Below, piece after piece: positions 22,751 through 32,847 of a stretch of 64,000 nt of DNA (position 1 is its first letter; every line of letters starts with the position of its first letter). Both the position numbers and the translations under genes were made by a program. Under the pieces are notes generated by a model that was not told the origin of the DNA, ran no database searches, and saw only the letters and a program-made list of their open reading frames with translations. The DNA lies in assembly GCA_029747015.1 (NCBI GenBank), contig JAKOGI010000523.1, positions 343,001 through 407,000 of the forward strand, read 5' to 3'. The stretch comes from Carnegiea gigantea. Taxonomy: Eukaryota > Streptophyta > Magnoliopsida > Caryophyllales > Cactaceae.

Positions 22751-23676
22751 TTAGTTGAAAGAAAAATCATGTCCAAGTTTTTGCAAGGATTTTTTTTCTA
22801 GTGGCATCTTATCGTCACAGAGAAGTGAGTCTACAAATGCTTCTTTGTCAAAGCGAGTTAATGCCACTTGTGGTTTGTTTGATTTTCACAATATATTCTG
22901 TGATGTTGTGACTGAGTGGCGATTAAGGAGAACTCTGAGAATATGAATCCCTAAGATGAATTTGCCACTTGTGAGCCTTTTACAACATGCTTCAAAATTT
23001 TATAGGAACAACTTGTACAAAGCTTTTGAGAATGAATACATTAAAGGAGAAGGGTGTTGTCAAGATCTTCTTAGCTTAACAAGGACTCCTTATCATACAG
23101 AGTATACATATGTTGTCTGTGAGAATCACTTTTCGAACAAGTTTGGGTTTGTGGTCAAGTTTAATCTTCCAGATCAAAACATTATTTGCGAATGCAAAAA
23201 GTACACTAAGAGTGGTATTCTTTGCTATCACTATTTGCGTATTTTCAACGCTTATTGTGTGCCTAAAGTCCCTCATCAATATTATTTTGAAATGATGGAC
23301 TAGGCTAGCTAGACACACCGGGGCTGTAGAAGATGTTTCACATATTAATGTTGTTGGTGTTCCTGGTTCCATATGGAGAGTTCAGATGCATAGACAATTT
23401 GAGTGGCTGCTTCTTGCAAGTGAAGCTAATGTCCAAGCAAGAAAGCTACGGGAAGAACATTTTGGCAAGTTAAATGTTGACACTTATGTTGTTGTGTGTT
23501 CAGTTTATGTTTGTGAGGCAGAAAATGATCAATACGCTAGTGCTGGTAATCATATCATTGATAACTGTGAGGGTTGTAGAAAGAAAGGTCAAAGGAATGT
23601 AAGGAGGAAGAGTACGTCGGAGAAGATGTCAAACATTGTAGGATCAAGGAAGATAAGGTCTTATTCAAGGAATTGA
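22751..23676 (+). pseudogene. FAR1-like MULE transposase, C-terminal part with SWIM zinc finger
   Basis: 22770-22945 encodes PSFCKDFFSSGILSSQRSES with TNASLSKRVNA, the conserved FAR1 segment (FFAGMSTTQRSES in relatives). After a frame change, 22990-23303 encodes KAFENEYIKGEGCC ... VKFNLPDQNIICECKKYTKS, then GILCYHYLRIFNAYCVPKVP, a full SWIM finger (C-x-C...C-x-H, about 23188-23235) with all four ligands. 23386-23676 continues as a basic tail (ENDQYASAGNHIIDNCEGC ... RRKSTSEKM). This is the best-preserved part of the gene. Confidence 0.85.
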
Positions 23677-23759
23677 GGAGAAGTATCACAATCTCATATT
23701 AAATTCTATTCACGATCTCAGTGAATAAGTTATATTCCTGATAATAATATATTTTGTTA

Positions 23760-24290
23760 TTTACTGAAATTATTCATAGGCTCACTAAAAATATATTATG
23801 TTTTGGCTCATTAAAAATGTTTATATGCTCCATAATATTGTGTATCTGTTCACTAAAAATGGGCATTGGCTCACTACATTTTTCGATGCTCACAATGTTA
23901 GTAATGCAAGTTCCGCTCATTGAATTAGCATGTGGCGTACTAAACATATGCTCACTAAAAATATATTTTTCCTTTGAAGGTTTAGCTTGTTCATGTAGGT
24001 TCATATAATCGGGCAGGTGCATCTAATCCAATAATAGACTGTAACGAAACGTACTGATAAATGTTCAGCTTATATTGAACGAATATAATCCCTATAATCA
24101 ACTAGGTGACTAATAGGAAAAACAATAGCTCACTAATATTGTGTATTTGCTTACTAAAAATGTGCATTGGCTCACTACATTTGTCGGTGCTCACAATATT
24201 AGTCATACATGTTTCGCTCACTAAATTGGTACGTTGGCTCACTGAAAATATATATATATATGCTCATTGAAAATATATTTTCCCTGTGAC
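23760..24290 (+). repeat. motif array with a 300-bp tandem duplication that includes a small exon
   Basis: GCTCACTAAAAAT and one-base variants recur about every 20-35 bp. Two copies of a longer unit, 23827-24071 and 24128-24380, share the same word order (ATAATATTGTGTAT, GGCTCACTACATTT, GCTCACAAT, TATATTTT, GGTTTAGCTTG, then a short coding piece). The period of 301 bp is almost the same as in the 7991-8540 duplication. Confidence 0.75.
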
Positions 24291-24310
24291 GGTTTAGCTT
24301 GCTCCTACAG

Positions 24311-24802
24311 GTTCATCTAATCCAGCAGGTGCTTCTAATCCAGTAGTAGATTTTAATGAAATGTGTAGAGTGTTTAGCTTGATTTTTGATGAAAAGTTAA
24401 GGCAGCCAAAGGTGGGTAGCGCTCTTACCAATCAGCTAAATCCTCCTTCTAAAGCTCCTAGCATTCAAGGGTAATTTTTTCCTTGCCTTTTTGTTGTTCC
24501 TACAACAGGTGGTTTTTTTTTTTTTTGAGTTGGTGTCTTTATGGTAATATAAATATAAATGAATACATTAATTTATTATGTGAAATAGGTTAGCTATGAA
24601 TTGGGTATGAAATTTTTGTTAGTAAGTGATTTTTATTTTGGTATGTTTATGGTGTTTTGATTTTGTATGTTTTTATGATTTTCTTTCTTACTCTCTAAAA
24701 ATTATATTTTGCTCAGTATAAGTCATGTGTCTTATGCAGGGTTAAGGAGATTGCATTTACTTTTAGCATTAATGAAGATTCTGCATTTAGCACATACAAT
24801 AG
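24311..24802 (+). pseudogene. 3' exons of the FAR1-like gene (tentative)
   Basis: After a splice-acceptor-like TCCTACAG the plus strand reads GSSNPAGASNPVVDFNEM, then VFSLIFDEKLRQPKVGSALT and NQLNPPSKAPSIQG (24311-24472). A second open piece, VKEIAFTFSINEDSAFSTYN (24740-24800), follows a TATGCAG acceptor. The first piece also exists as an older copy at about 24000-24060 (acceptor CATGTAG), so the exon was duplicated with the array. No domain recognised; assigned to the transposase gene by position. Confidence 0.4.
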
Positions 24803-25739
24803 GTTTTTCTTTGTAATTCAACTTTAAATTTGTATTTGATTAATAAATTGCAAACTTTTATTTTTATTCATTATGATGTTTTCTTTGTTTTGTTATGTGA
24901 TGAGATTTATATATTTTTTTAAAATTTAGTAAAGCATTTTGAATACTTTTAAAGTTTGTTATATGGTGCTCACTGTTGAAGTATCATAACTCACTAGATT
25001 TATCCTTTAGCTCACTAGAATTTACAAAACTATTTGTAATTTTTTTTGGGTGATTTAACATTATAAAATAATACTATTCTTTGATAATGAGATTGTGCAC
25101 ACTTCAATGTATGAAACACTTTGGTAATAATAGTTGTAAGTTCATATCATATTAGTGTCTAGATTAGGTTATAGTTGCTCACTATAGAATCCTTGGAGCT
25201 CACTAGTTATCCCTCCTAGCTCACTAGATGTTGCAATTTTATTTTAATTTTTTTTGGGTTTAAGTATAGTAAAAGATATGAAATATTCAATATTGGTGAT
25301 TAAATATTAAATGTTGCATAATAGTGCTTCACCATCATTAGGTTTAAGCATGCTAAAAGGTATGAAATATTTAATACTAGTGTTCAAATGATAGTATTGT
25401 CTACATTAGTTCAAAAACTTAGCCTAACTAAAGCAATGTTAGTGTTCAAGAACTTGATCATATCTCGAGATTCATTACTTATGCTGCTGGCACTGGATTT
25501 TGTCCTTCCTTTGCAGTCATTTTTGCCTCTTGTTTATCATGGAATGCATTTGCGAGCCTCTTCACTCAATTACCGTATATATTTTCTTCATTGTTGATGA
25601 TCTTAACTATACCATGCTCTTATTACATCAAGCATCTTCTTGCCTTGGAAACAGGGGGGAAAAAAAACAAGTATGTAAAGCTATTATGGATATATTTGTT
25701 GTTCTTTAATTAATGTGTTATACTTATTTCAAGACATTT
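24803..25739. other. region between the convergent MULE genes, with motif copies
   Basis: AT-rich. Five exact CTCACTA words lie between 24961 and 25230 (for example TAGCTCACTAGAAT and TAGCTCACTAGATG). The ends of both MULE genes should be here, but no poly(A) signal can be assigned. Confidence 0.5.
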
Positions 25740-25990
25740 TGGAAGACTTACTTCATTCTTCTTGAAACTACATTCCCATTTATCTGTCTGGCCAAAGTAT
25801 GGCTTCATGTGCCTCATGCAGAATATCCAAAAGTCTATGACATTATTTGCTGTTCTCCATGGCATTCTCATTCGTACTGTTTTCATTTTCTTGACAGCTT
25901 CATGTTTCGGATGACCAACACTGCTCTCAAGAAATCTTCCAAAAGCTTTTGCCCATGCACAATCAACATTTGTTATAGATTGTCAATATA
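25740..25990 (-). pseudogene. Ulp1-like catalytic-cysteine exon, cysteine lost
   Basis: The minus strand reads NVDCAWAKAFGRFLESSVGH ... MRMPWRTANNVIDFWIFCMR then HMKPYFGQTDKWECSFKKN. Plant Ulp1-like MULE proteins have a segment of the type NNNDCGIFCMRHMETY with the nucleophile in DCG. Here the aligned residues are D-F-W: the cysteine codon is TTT (25832-25830) and the glycine codon is TGG. Confidence 0.75.
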
Positions 25991-26029
25991 CTACAACATA
26001 AATAGTTTCCCATCAAACATTTTGAGCGT

Positions 26030-26540
26030 TCTAAATATGTGTGTTAGCTCACTAAGCGACATAATTGATAAAAGGACTCCAACATTCATTTTCAGCTCAC
26101 TAGATATGTTTGTTAGCTCACTAAATATGTGTGTTAGCTCATTAAGCAACATGATTTATAAAGAGACAATAGTTTGCCCAACAAGTGACTTCAGAGTACT
26201 TTCTTCAGCTCACTGGAAGACCTGTATAGTTCACTAATAGAAATAGTAGATAAAAACAAAATATTGGTCTAGTAAACAAGTTGAGCTTGTTAACTATTTG
26301 TCCAATAAGGCAGCAAATAAGCTCAGCAGACTAATTATGTTTCCACCCCCCTGGAATAAATCTGCACCTCCCTAAGATACAAGGTTGATATAGATACTAG
26401 TAACTTCCCAGCCCACTAATAATGTTCCTCATCTAAATAGAACACATGTATTGCTCACTAAGAGACACTGGTGACATAAACAGTAGTGGATGCCCTCAAA
26501 TACTTTCAGCTCACTAAAGTATAGTTTCAGCTCAATAACT
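26030..26540 (+). repeat. GCTCACTA motif array (intron of the Ulp1-like gene)
   Basis: Includes TTAGCTCACTAAGCGACATA, CAGCTCACTAGATATG, TTAGCTCACTAAATATG and TTAGCTCATTAAGCAACATG at 26043-26150, and single copies to 26520. It lies between the Cys exon (25990) and the His/Asp exon (26640). Confidence 0.75.
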
Positions 26541-26639
26541 ATATGCCTTAGCAAATGCAAGTATTGATTTATTGAAAATTAAATGAATGAGTAAACATTT
26601 TAAACATACCACTAAACATGTGTTTCACTATATGTGTCT

Positions 26640-26765
26640 TTGTATGAAGTTGTTATATGCATATTGTCCATTATGTCAAGCCTTTCTTCCTTTAAATTGA
26701 AGCAGCAGATGAAAAAGGGCTTCTTGTGAAATATCGGGAAAGACACTTGAAAATTGGAAGATAAA
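26640..26765 (-). pseudogene. Ulp1-like catalytic histidine/aspartate exon, histidine lost
   Basis: The minus strand reads FQVSFPIFHKKPFFICCFNL then KEERLDIMDNMHITTSYKDT. In relatives this strand is KKHFFVICFNLK-like, with the catalytic histidine before FF, and the aspartate in (I/V)xDN. Here the histidine position is proline (CCC, 26719-26717), while the aspartate (MDN) remains. A splice site probably lies on each side. Confidence 0.65.
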
Positions 26766-27049
26766 TAATATCATATAATATGGTAGTCTAATACATAATT
26801 AGATGTATTATATTAATAGCTACCAGTTGCAATTGTTTGCCCATTATCCATTTGTCACATCTCTTAAATTCTCCCTCAAGTATTGTTTCAAAATTAACAT
26901 ACCTCTACTCTTCTGATTTTGCTATGTTTGTCATGGGGTCCAAAGTTGACTGCATTTTTGCATTAGTATCAGTAGATGTTTAAGTACTTTAACATGTGAA
27001 CTGAAATAATATATAATCACCATCACATCAACCAGTGCAAAAAATCTTC

Positions 27050-27500
27050 TTAGAGAGCCTTCACTTCTTTTTCGCTCTAAGTTGTTGAGGATAGCAGTCT
27101 AGACATTAACCACATGCGCATCAATGTATTCCCTTGGACGCATGGTCCTTGGACGCATGGTTGACAAGTGATATCAATTTACAACATGTGTTTCGATGTC
27201 AAACAATTCTTCACTTATATAATATCAAAAGAAAAAAAGTATAAGTTAATATTCAGTGTAACTTATGTTTTTATAAGTGTTTTCTGTTATTAATTTTTTA
27301 AATCTAGGTGTTTTATGCTTACTTGCAATCAATGTCCTTTGATTGATGAAAGGCATAATCAGTAACCATCTTCCCATGGCTTGATAATTCCTCTATAAGC
27401 TTTGTGATTCTTTCCACAAAAGGTTAGCACAAGGGTTCTATCATGAGTTCCTTGTCTCTCTTTGCTTGATGTCTTATCTTCTTGTTATACTCTTCTGCTG
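27050..27500 (-). pseudogene. Ulp1-like N-terminal exons of the peptidase region
   Basis: 27500-27345: AEEYNKKIRHQAKRDKELMI, then a stop, then PFVERITKLIEELSSHGKMV and TDYAFHQSKDIDCK, helical and charged. 27200-27050: EELFDIETHVVN ... LSTMRPRTMRPREYIDAHVV then TAILNNLERKRSE, which fits the 'RPxxWIDSxVIN...LNxxE' lead-in of Ulp1 domains. MRPRTMRPRE contains a 12-bp direct repeat (GGACGCATGGTC, then GGACGCATGGTT on the plus strand at 27137-27161). GT/AG edges are likely at 27340 and 27500. Confidence 0.6.
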
Positions 27501-27519
27501 TAAAACACTACATCATAGT

Positions 27520-28050
27520 TCATCATAACATAGCTCACTAAATAAATATTATGGCACACTGCTTGTTTGACTATTGCTCACTACACATAGTTCCCAGAAC
27601 ACTAAAATAGACTAATGTTCACTACCGACAAATCTTTTTTATTCAGCTCACTAAAAGTGTGTTTTGCTCACTAAAATCTGTGTTCTCTCACTAAAAATAA
27701 TGTTATTCTCTCTAATAATAATGTTTTGCTCGCTAGAATTTATGTTCTGCTCACTAACAATAATGTTTTGCTCACTAAAAATAATGTTCTGCTCACTACC
27801 AATAATAATCTGCTCCCTAAAAATGCATACTAGCTCACTAAAATAGAGTAATGTTCACTACCAACAAAGTCGTCCTTGCTTATGGCTAGAGCAATCTAAA
27901 AGTGATGTCTGCTCACTAAATGTGTCATTGTAGCTTATTGTAACATACAATTGCCAACTATCAACAACTTTCCCATAACTGACTAAAAATTATGTTCTGC
28001 TTACTAAAAATGATATTCTGCTCACTAAAAATAATGTTTTTCACTAGCAT
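27520..28050 (+). repeat. GCTCACTA motif array with exact 21-bp phase
   Basis: From 27666 to 27840 nine units start at 27666, 27686, 27707, 27728, 27749, 27770, 27791, 27812 and 27833, that is, steps of 21 bp after the first step of 20. The common unit is GCTCACTAAAAATAATGTT plus two variable bases. Looser copies run on both sides. It lies in a gap between predicted exons of the Ulp1-like gene. Confidence 0.9.
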
Positions 28051-28109
28051 TTATTCAATTTTCCAAAATTCTTACTAACTTTATTTGTTCTTATCTTTTT
28101 GTTATCTTA

Positions 28110-29170
28110 TTTTCCCGGTGATTTTTTCTTTGTTTGCTCACTTTCAGTTGCTTTTTGTCCTTTTGTTTCAATCTTTTCTTTGCCAAATGATTATTTTTTT
28201 GGGGATGTGCTATCCTTGTCCATTGGCTCTGATAGTGTCTTTAGAATGGGTGGTGGTATCTCAAATGTTTCTGACGGTGGTTGTGTCTCAAGAGCTTGTG
28301 GTGGCTGTGGGGGCTATTGTATCTCAAGGGTTCGTGGGGGGGTTGGTGGTGGTGTCTTAAGTATTTGTACGAGTGGGCAATGTGGTGGTATTTGAAGTGC
28401 TGGTGGGGGTGCTGGTGTTAAAGAAGCTAGGCTTTGGCTATTATCAATTAACTTGAAACTTGGCAAGTCATTGTCCCTTTTCTAGATTTAGGGCATTTTC
28501 TTCTTGGACTTTTAACTTTTGAGCTGCTGGTCATTTGTTTGTACTTTACAAAAGCACTCTCCAATTCAGTTATTACCTTTAGTACAACAGCTCTACTCCA
28601 CCATTCATCAAACTGAATGGGGGTATCTTAAGAGTTTCCTCTCCTTTGTCTTTTTGTTCCATTGGTGGTGATTTTGAGAATTGAGCTTCACAATATGAAT
28701 AGAACATGCTTGTGGCTGCATCTCTTATTTTCATGAGTGCTTCATTGTTATGGTACTTTTTTGACAAGTATTCCATAAAGGTTCTGTATCTCTTGAATGC
28801 ACTCGCTAAAGCCTTTGTTACTTCAGCCATTTCTTCCATATCTTTCTGTATGTAAACATCATTCAAGTATTGTAAAACGTTAGAGACACATTTATGTTAT
28901 TTATTTTTCTTCTTTTTAAATGATATAATTGAATTAAATGATACATCTAACTCTGATGTTCCATCATTTTGTGAACATATCCTTGGTTGTTCATCCTTTT
29001 CTAGCTGACTTTTTCTTGTTGGTGCAACATGCTCGTCTTTGTTGATTTGTATTGGAGGCTCCACTTTGCCTTTTCCCAACCCTTTTGTCACTTCTTTGTT
29101 GTTAAGTTGATTAGCTTTTCTCTCTTCTTTCACCCTTTCCTTTAGCTTTTTTGTAGTTCAACCCTTCATT
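28110..29170 (-). pseudogene. helical and proline-rich middle of the Ulp1-like gene
   Basis: 29133-28897 encodes a Lys/Glu/Gln-rich stretch (KEERKANQLNNKEVTKGLGK). 28866-28579 encodes MNDVYIQKDMEEMAEVTKAL ... FKRYRTFMEYLSKKYHNNEA, an amphipathic helix region. 28440-28110 is proline-rich (TPPPTPPRTLEIQ, PPQPPQALETQPP, FEIPPPILKTL). Such linkers are usual between the N-terminal domain and the Ulp1 domain in plant transposon proteins. The plus-strand frames over 28085-28395 are shadows of this. Confidence 0.5.
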
Positions 29171-29282
29171 GTTGGAAACTGTCTATCAATAGTTCTCCTT
29201 TTAAGGATAACTCTATCAAGATATAGCATCTACGGGGGACATGTTTATTCTAATCCATTTAGCATATGTTATGTAAATAAAA

Positions 29283-29287
<5 letters not shown>

Positions 29288-29337
<50 letters not shown>
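29288..29337. repeat. (AT)n microsatellite
   Basis: About 48 bp of alternating A and T next to the motif array of the same presumed intron. Confidence 0.95.
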
Positions 29338-29339
<2 letters not shown>

Positions 29340-29369
29340 AAGTCAAGGAAAACAATAATATTTAGTTTG

Positions 29370-29920
29370 TAACAAAAAATTTTCTACTCACTAATATGGA
29401 AATACTGCTCACAAAAAATGCATACTAGCCAACTAAAATATAGTAATGCTCACTACCAACAAGTGTTGTTTGCTGATTGCTATGGCTATCTAAAAGTGAT
29501 GTGTGCTCACTAAAAGTGTCATTCTAGCTCACTGTAACATACAATTGTCAACTATCAATTAGTTCTTAATAGCTCACTAAAAATGGTGTTATGCTTACTA
29601 AAATATATATTCTACTCACTAGAAATGCAGACTAACTCACTAAAGCAAACTAATGTTCCCTAACAACATGTCCAGTTTGCTTGTTGCTATAGCTATGTAA
29701 AAGTGATGTGCACTACTAAAATGGTCATTCTAGCTCGCTGCAATAGACAATTGTCAACTATGAACAAGTGCTCACAACTCACTAAAAATGATGTTTTACT
29801 CACTAAAAATGTGCTCTGCTTACTAAAATATATGTTTTGCTCATTAAAAATAATGTTTTGCTTACTAAAATACATGTTATGCTCACTAAAAGTAATGTTC
29901 TTCTCACTGAAAACATGTTT
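29370..29920 (+). repeat. GCTCACTA motif array (intron of the Ulp1-like gene)
   Basis: Starts CTACTCACTAATATGG (29385). At 29778-29920 seven units of 20 or 21 bp follow each other (ACTCACTAAAAATGATGTTT; GCTTACTAAAATATATGTTT; GCTCATTAAAAATAATGTTT; and so on). It separates the globular-domain exon (from 29960) and the helical exon (to 29170). Confidence 0.85.
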
Positions 29921-29959
29921 TGTATGGTATACTAATAAAAACGAAGGAGCTTACCACAC

Positions 29960-30545
29960 GAATAGAATAAACTCTTTTTGACAGATTCACACAGTCTGTC
30001 AATGATGTATTAGAACCAATCAATTGATGCTATGTCTTCAACATTTGCAATATTCTTTGCAAAATAGGGTGCACATGTATATTCTTCGATCCATTGATGA
30101 AACAAGACACCATGTATAAAACAAACTTTCTTTTGAAACTTTCCCCTACCTCAGCCTACTTTAGTATGTACTATGGCATTTGGCTGAGCTTTGAAGTTCC
30201 ATCTTAAAAATTACATTTTTTTCTCCATGCTGAAGGGACTTCATTATATTCAAGGTCTTTTGGCTTCTTGACATAAAACTCTTCAACCTTTCTTTCATCA
30301 ATTGGGAGAGCTAATGTGAGATGCACATCCATTGGTATTATCTCTATCTTTTTCTTAGTTGTTATGTACAATATCACTGATTAGGGGTCAAAGTTATCCA
30401 GAAGCCACTTGCATAGATCCCCTAGTAATTCAAGTACTTGTAACTCTAAGAATTCTCGAAAACCCATATCCCAGTATTGCTTGTTTATGTGCCTTGTTGA
30501 GCTTATCTATCATTGCAACAAACCCTACTGCAACATTCTAGTATG
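29960..30545 (-). pseudogene. globular N-terminal domain of the Ulp1-like gene
   Basis: The minus strand reads MIDKLNKAHKQAILGYGFRE, FLELQVLELLGDLCKWLLDN, FDP, stop, then KKKIEIIPMDVHLTLALPID, ERKVEEFYVKKPKDLEYNEV and FKRKFVLYMVSCFINGSKN. This order (GFxGLLxL, LCxWLLDNFDP, DVHxTLGLP, FVLFVVSTFLNGTKN) is one I know from uncharacterised plant proteins that also carry Ulp1 domains. I cannot name a Pfam family with certainty. Stops at about 30385, 30210 and 30165. Confidence 0.6.
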
Positions 30546-30559
30546 AAAAATCTTCTTAT

Positions 30560-31540
30560 ATTTTGTGTCTATCTATGTAGGTTTCGGCACAGGCTTGGAT
30601 CTAGAACACCAATGTTGGTATTTGCTTGTTGTTTTGGAGATTTCTTTTGATGATCAAGTTGCACAACTGAAAGTTGTACACCCTTTGCAGGATTTGCACT
30701 TTTTTTGACACTCTTCCTCTCTGTTTCAGCTTTAGCTCTAGCACATTTTTTTGATCTCATTTGGAGTTGCTTTGACCTAGGTTTTGATGCTTGTTTTATT
30801 TTCTTGATTCTTATCATCAACACTTCATCTTCGAAATCATTTTCATGTTCATGCCCATGTGGATGCATTTTAAAAGTTATGTCCTCTACTATGTCATCTG
30901 TTTCTTCTAAAATTTGTCGATAAATGTCTATAATTGTTCTCTTTGAGCTTTCTTTAGGAATTTTTTTGGCACTCTTGAGGATCCTCTAGTCTACATTCTT
31001 CTTGCCCACCTGTTTTGCTTTTCTATTTCCAAGCTTCTCTTACGTAATCTGCAGATTTGTTTCCTCGGTCTTCTTTGTATGCTTTTTTGTTTTTTTCTGC
31101 ACCACCTTCTATTTTTTTTCCTCCTGTGGGAGTTTATTGTTGAGGTGGTTATGCTGTTTTCTGCAAAGTCTAGTCCACCTTTTCTAGTTTATTGGCTTTT
31201 GATTCTTCCATAGCAGGCACATTTTGTTTTTTAAGCTTAGTTGTTGGTAATGCTTGCATTTGTTCATCTTCTGAACTTATTGGACTATTACAAATGTTTC
31301 TATTCTTTCGTACTTCTTATTTCACCCTTCTCTTCTTTACAATAGTGCTTGATGAGGTGGTTTTCCCTTTAGAGCTTTTTTTCTTTTGGTTTCATGCTCT
31401 TTTGTAGTTGGAGATTTGGTTACTATTGCTGGTGTAGCAGGATTGTTCTCATGCTGTGGAGTCTATTCTTCATTTGTAGGAGTATAATGTGGACCTACCT
31501 TGCTTGCTTCTTCTAGAACTGTACATGGTACTTTATATAA
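30560..31540 (-). pseudogene. Lys/Ser-rich disordered region of the Ulp1-like gene
   Basis: 30868-30569 encodes MHPHGHEHENDFEDEVLMIR, then IKKIKQASKPRSKQLQMRSK and KSVKKSANPAKG. Upstream, 31530-30950 carries similar material (SSEDEQMQALPTTKLKKQN, EESKANKLEKVD, EKNKKAYKEDRGNKSADYVR) with stops. Basic and low-complexity; no domain. The plus-strand hydrophobic frames here are shadows. Confidence 0.5.
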
Positions 31541-31559
31541 GTAAACAAGATGCATTTTT

Positions 31560-32760
31560 AATACTGCTCACTATATATATATCACATAGCTCCCCAAAAT
31601 AAAATGTATAACTCACTAAATGTACAATATTTAATCTAATGTGGAGCCCTCTATATATGATTATACTTTAGTGCACTTCTGTTCACTAAAATAAAATGTC
31701 TGCTTACTAGAAATGAAGTTCAGGTTACTAAATATAAATTCAGAAAATGTAGTTTACGTGCTGACTGAAATATGAGATGAACTCACTAGATATATGACAT
31801 AGTTTACCAAAAGAAATTGTAATGCTTAACTACACATGGTTCATTATACCAATAAACAAGACGCATTTTTAATACTGCTCACTAGATATATCACATAGCT
31901 CACCAAAGCATAATGTATAGCTCGCTAAATAGGCAATAGTTAACCTAATGTGGACTTGTTCAAAAACGTGCATAGTTTCACTACGATTTCTACTCACTAA
32001 AGGTAACTATCTGCTCACTATATATGCAATACAGCAATAATACCCTACCTATTCAATTCCTTCATTTGTATCACTTGTCTTATTTGCATCCTTCTCCATT
32101 TCTGTTGGAGATGTTTTCTTTGGGCTTCAATTAAAAAGAAAAATATAAAATTTAGTATAGGGAAATTACCATATTGTGTGTATTTGGATATATTTGAAGT
32201 GTAATTAGCTCAAGTTCGCTACATCAGAAGAAATGTCACTGACAACTCCCACAAAAATTTTTTGAGGGTTCATGCTTGAGCCTTTTGTCTTTGATCTATC
32301 AGTAGTATTACATGTAATGTTAATACTACATTACATGTTATAGCTCGCTAGAACATAAGGTATAGCTCAATAAATTCAAGTGACAGCTCACTAGAATGTA
32401 AGGTATAGCTCACTCAAGCATGTTGGTTGAAGCAATTTATGCTGATGTTGAGTATTGTCATTGTGATAGCAGCAGAGCAATTTAATAATTTAATGCTCAC
32501 TAATGTTTGATAGCTTACTAAAATAGCACATGTGAATCAACATACATATGTTGTGCACAATGGGTCTTTCTGATTTTTTTTTTTTTTTGGGTTTTCTTTA
32601 GAAATATAGATGAAAGTGTTCTGCATGATATGAAACAATAGCAAATTAAGTGTTTTATTGTCATTGTGTAGTCAGAAAAACAAATTTCTATTTTACTGCT
32701 CACTAAATATGCACTCTGGCTCACTAGAACATCTGTTGTAACTCACTAATATTAGTTTTA
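31560..32760 (+). repeat. GCTCACTA motif copies in the 5' introns of the Ulp1-like gene
   Basis: Scattered copies at 31566-31620, 31680-31790, 31876-32030, 32335-32420, 32490-32520 and 32697-32760. Part of the block is repeated: the AAGACGCATTTTTAATACTG phrase at 31857 has a near copy at 31549. Short predicted exons lie between the clusters. Confidence 0.7.
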
Positions 32761-32847
32761 AGGTTTTCAGAATAGCTTTTTCAGGAGATTTTCCTTCATC
32801 ACTTGCACATCTCTTCTTTGATGCTTCTGTGTAGTTACTTTCCATCT

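Larger units (their letters stand above)
25740..32847 (-). pseudogene. Ulp1-like (C48 peptidase) gene of the MULE, multi-exon, decayed
   Basis: Read from 32847 downwards. Possible first exon MESNYTEASKKRCASDEGKS then PEKAILKT (32847-32764). Short basic/acidic exons follow (PKKTSPTEMEKDANKTSDTN near 32125; VLEEASKVGPHYTPTNEE near 31530), then a long Lys/Ser-rich region (31430-30560), a globular domain (30545-29960), a helical/Pro-rich middle (29170-28110), and Ulp1 domain exons (27500-27345, 27180-27050, 26960-26640, 25990-25740). Motif arrays separate these pieces and lie in the presumed introns. Ulp1 proteases cut SUMO from target proteins; in plant MULEs the role is unknown. At least six stops, and two catalytic residues are replaced. 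Confidence 0.7.

Noticed and set aside
27664..27846. A 60-codon frame with a seven-residue repeat (FCSLKIM type), which looks like a leucine-rich heptad protein
   Set aside because: A 21-bp DNA repeat without stops always gives a 7-residue protein repeat. It lies between exons of a gene on the other strand and has no start context or relatives. The frames at 23754, 26040 and 29703 have the same cause.
27520..28050. Possible CRISPR array because of the regular spacing
   Set aside because: The whole 21-bp unit repeats without unique spacers of constant length, and the context is a plant transposon.
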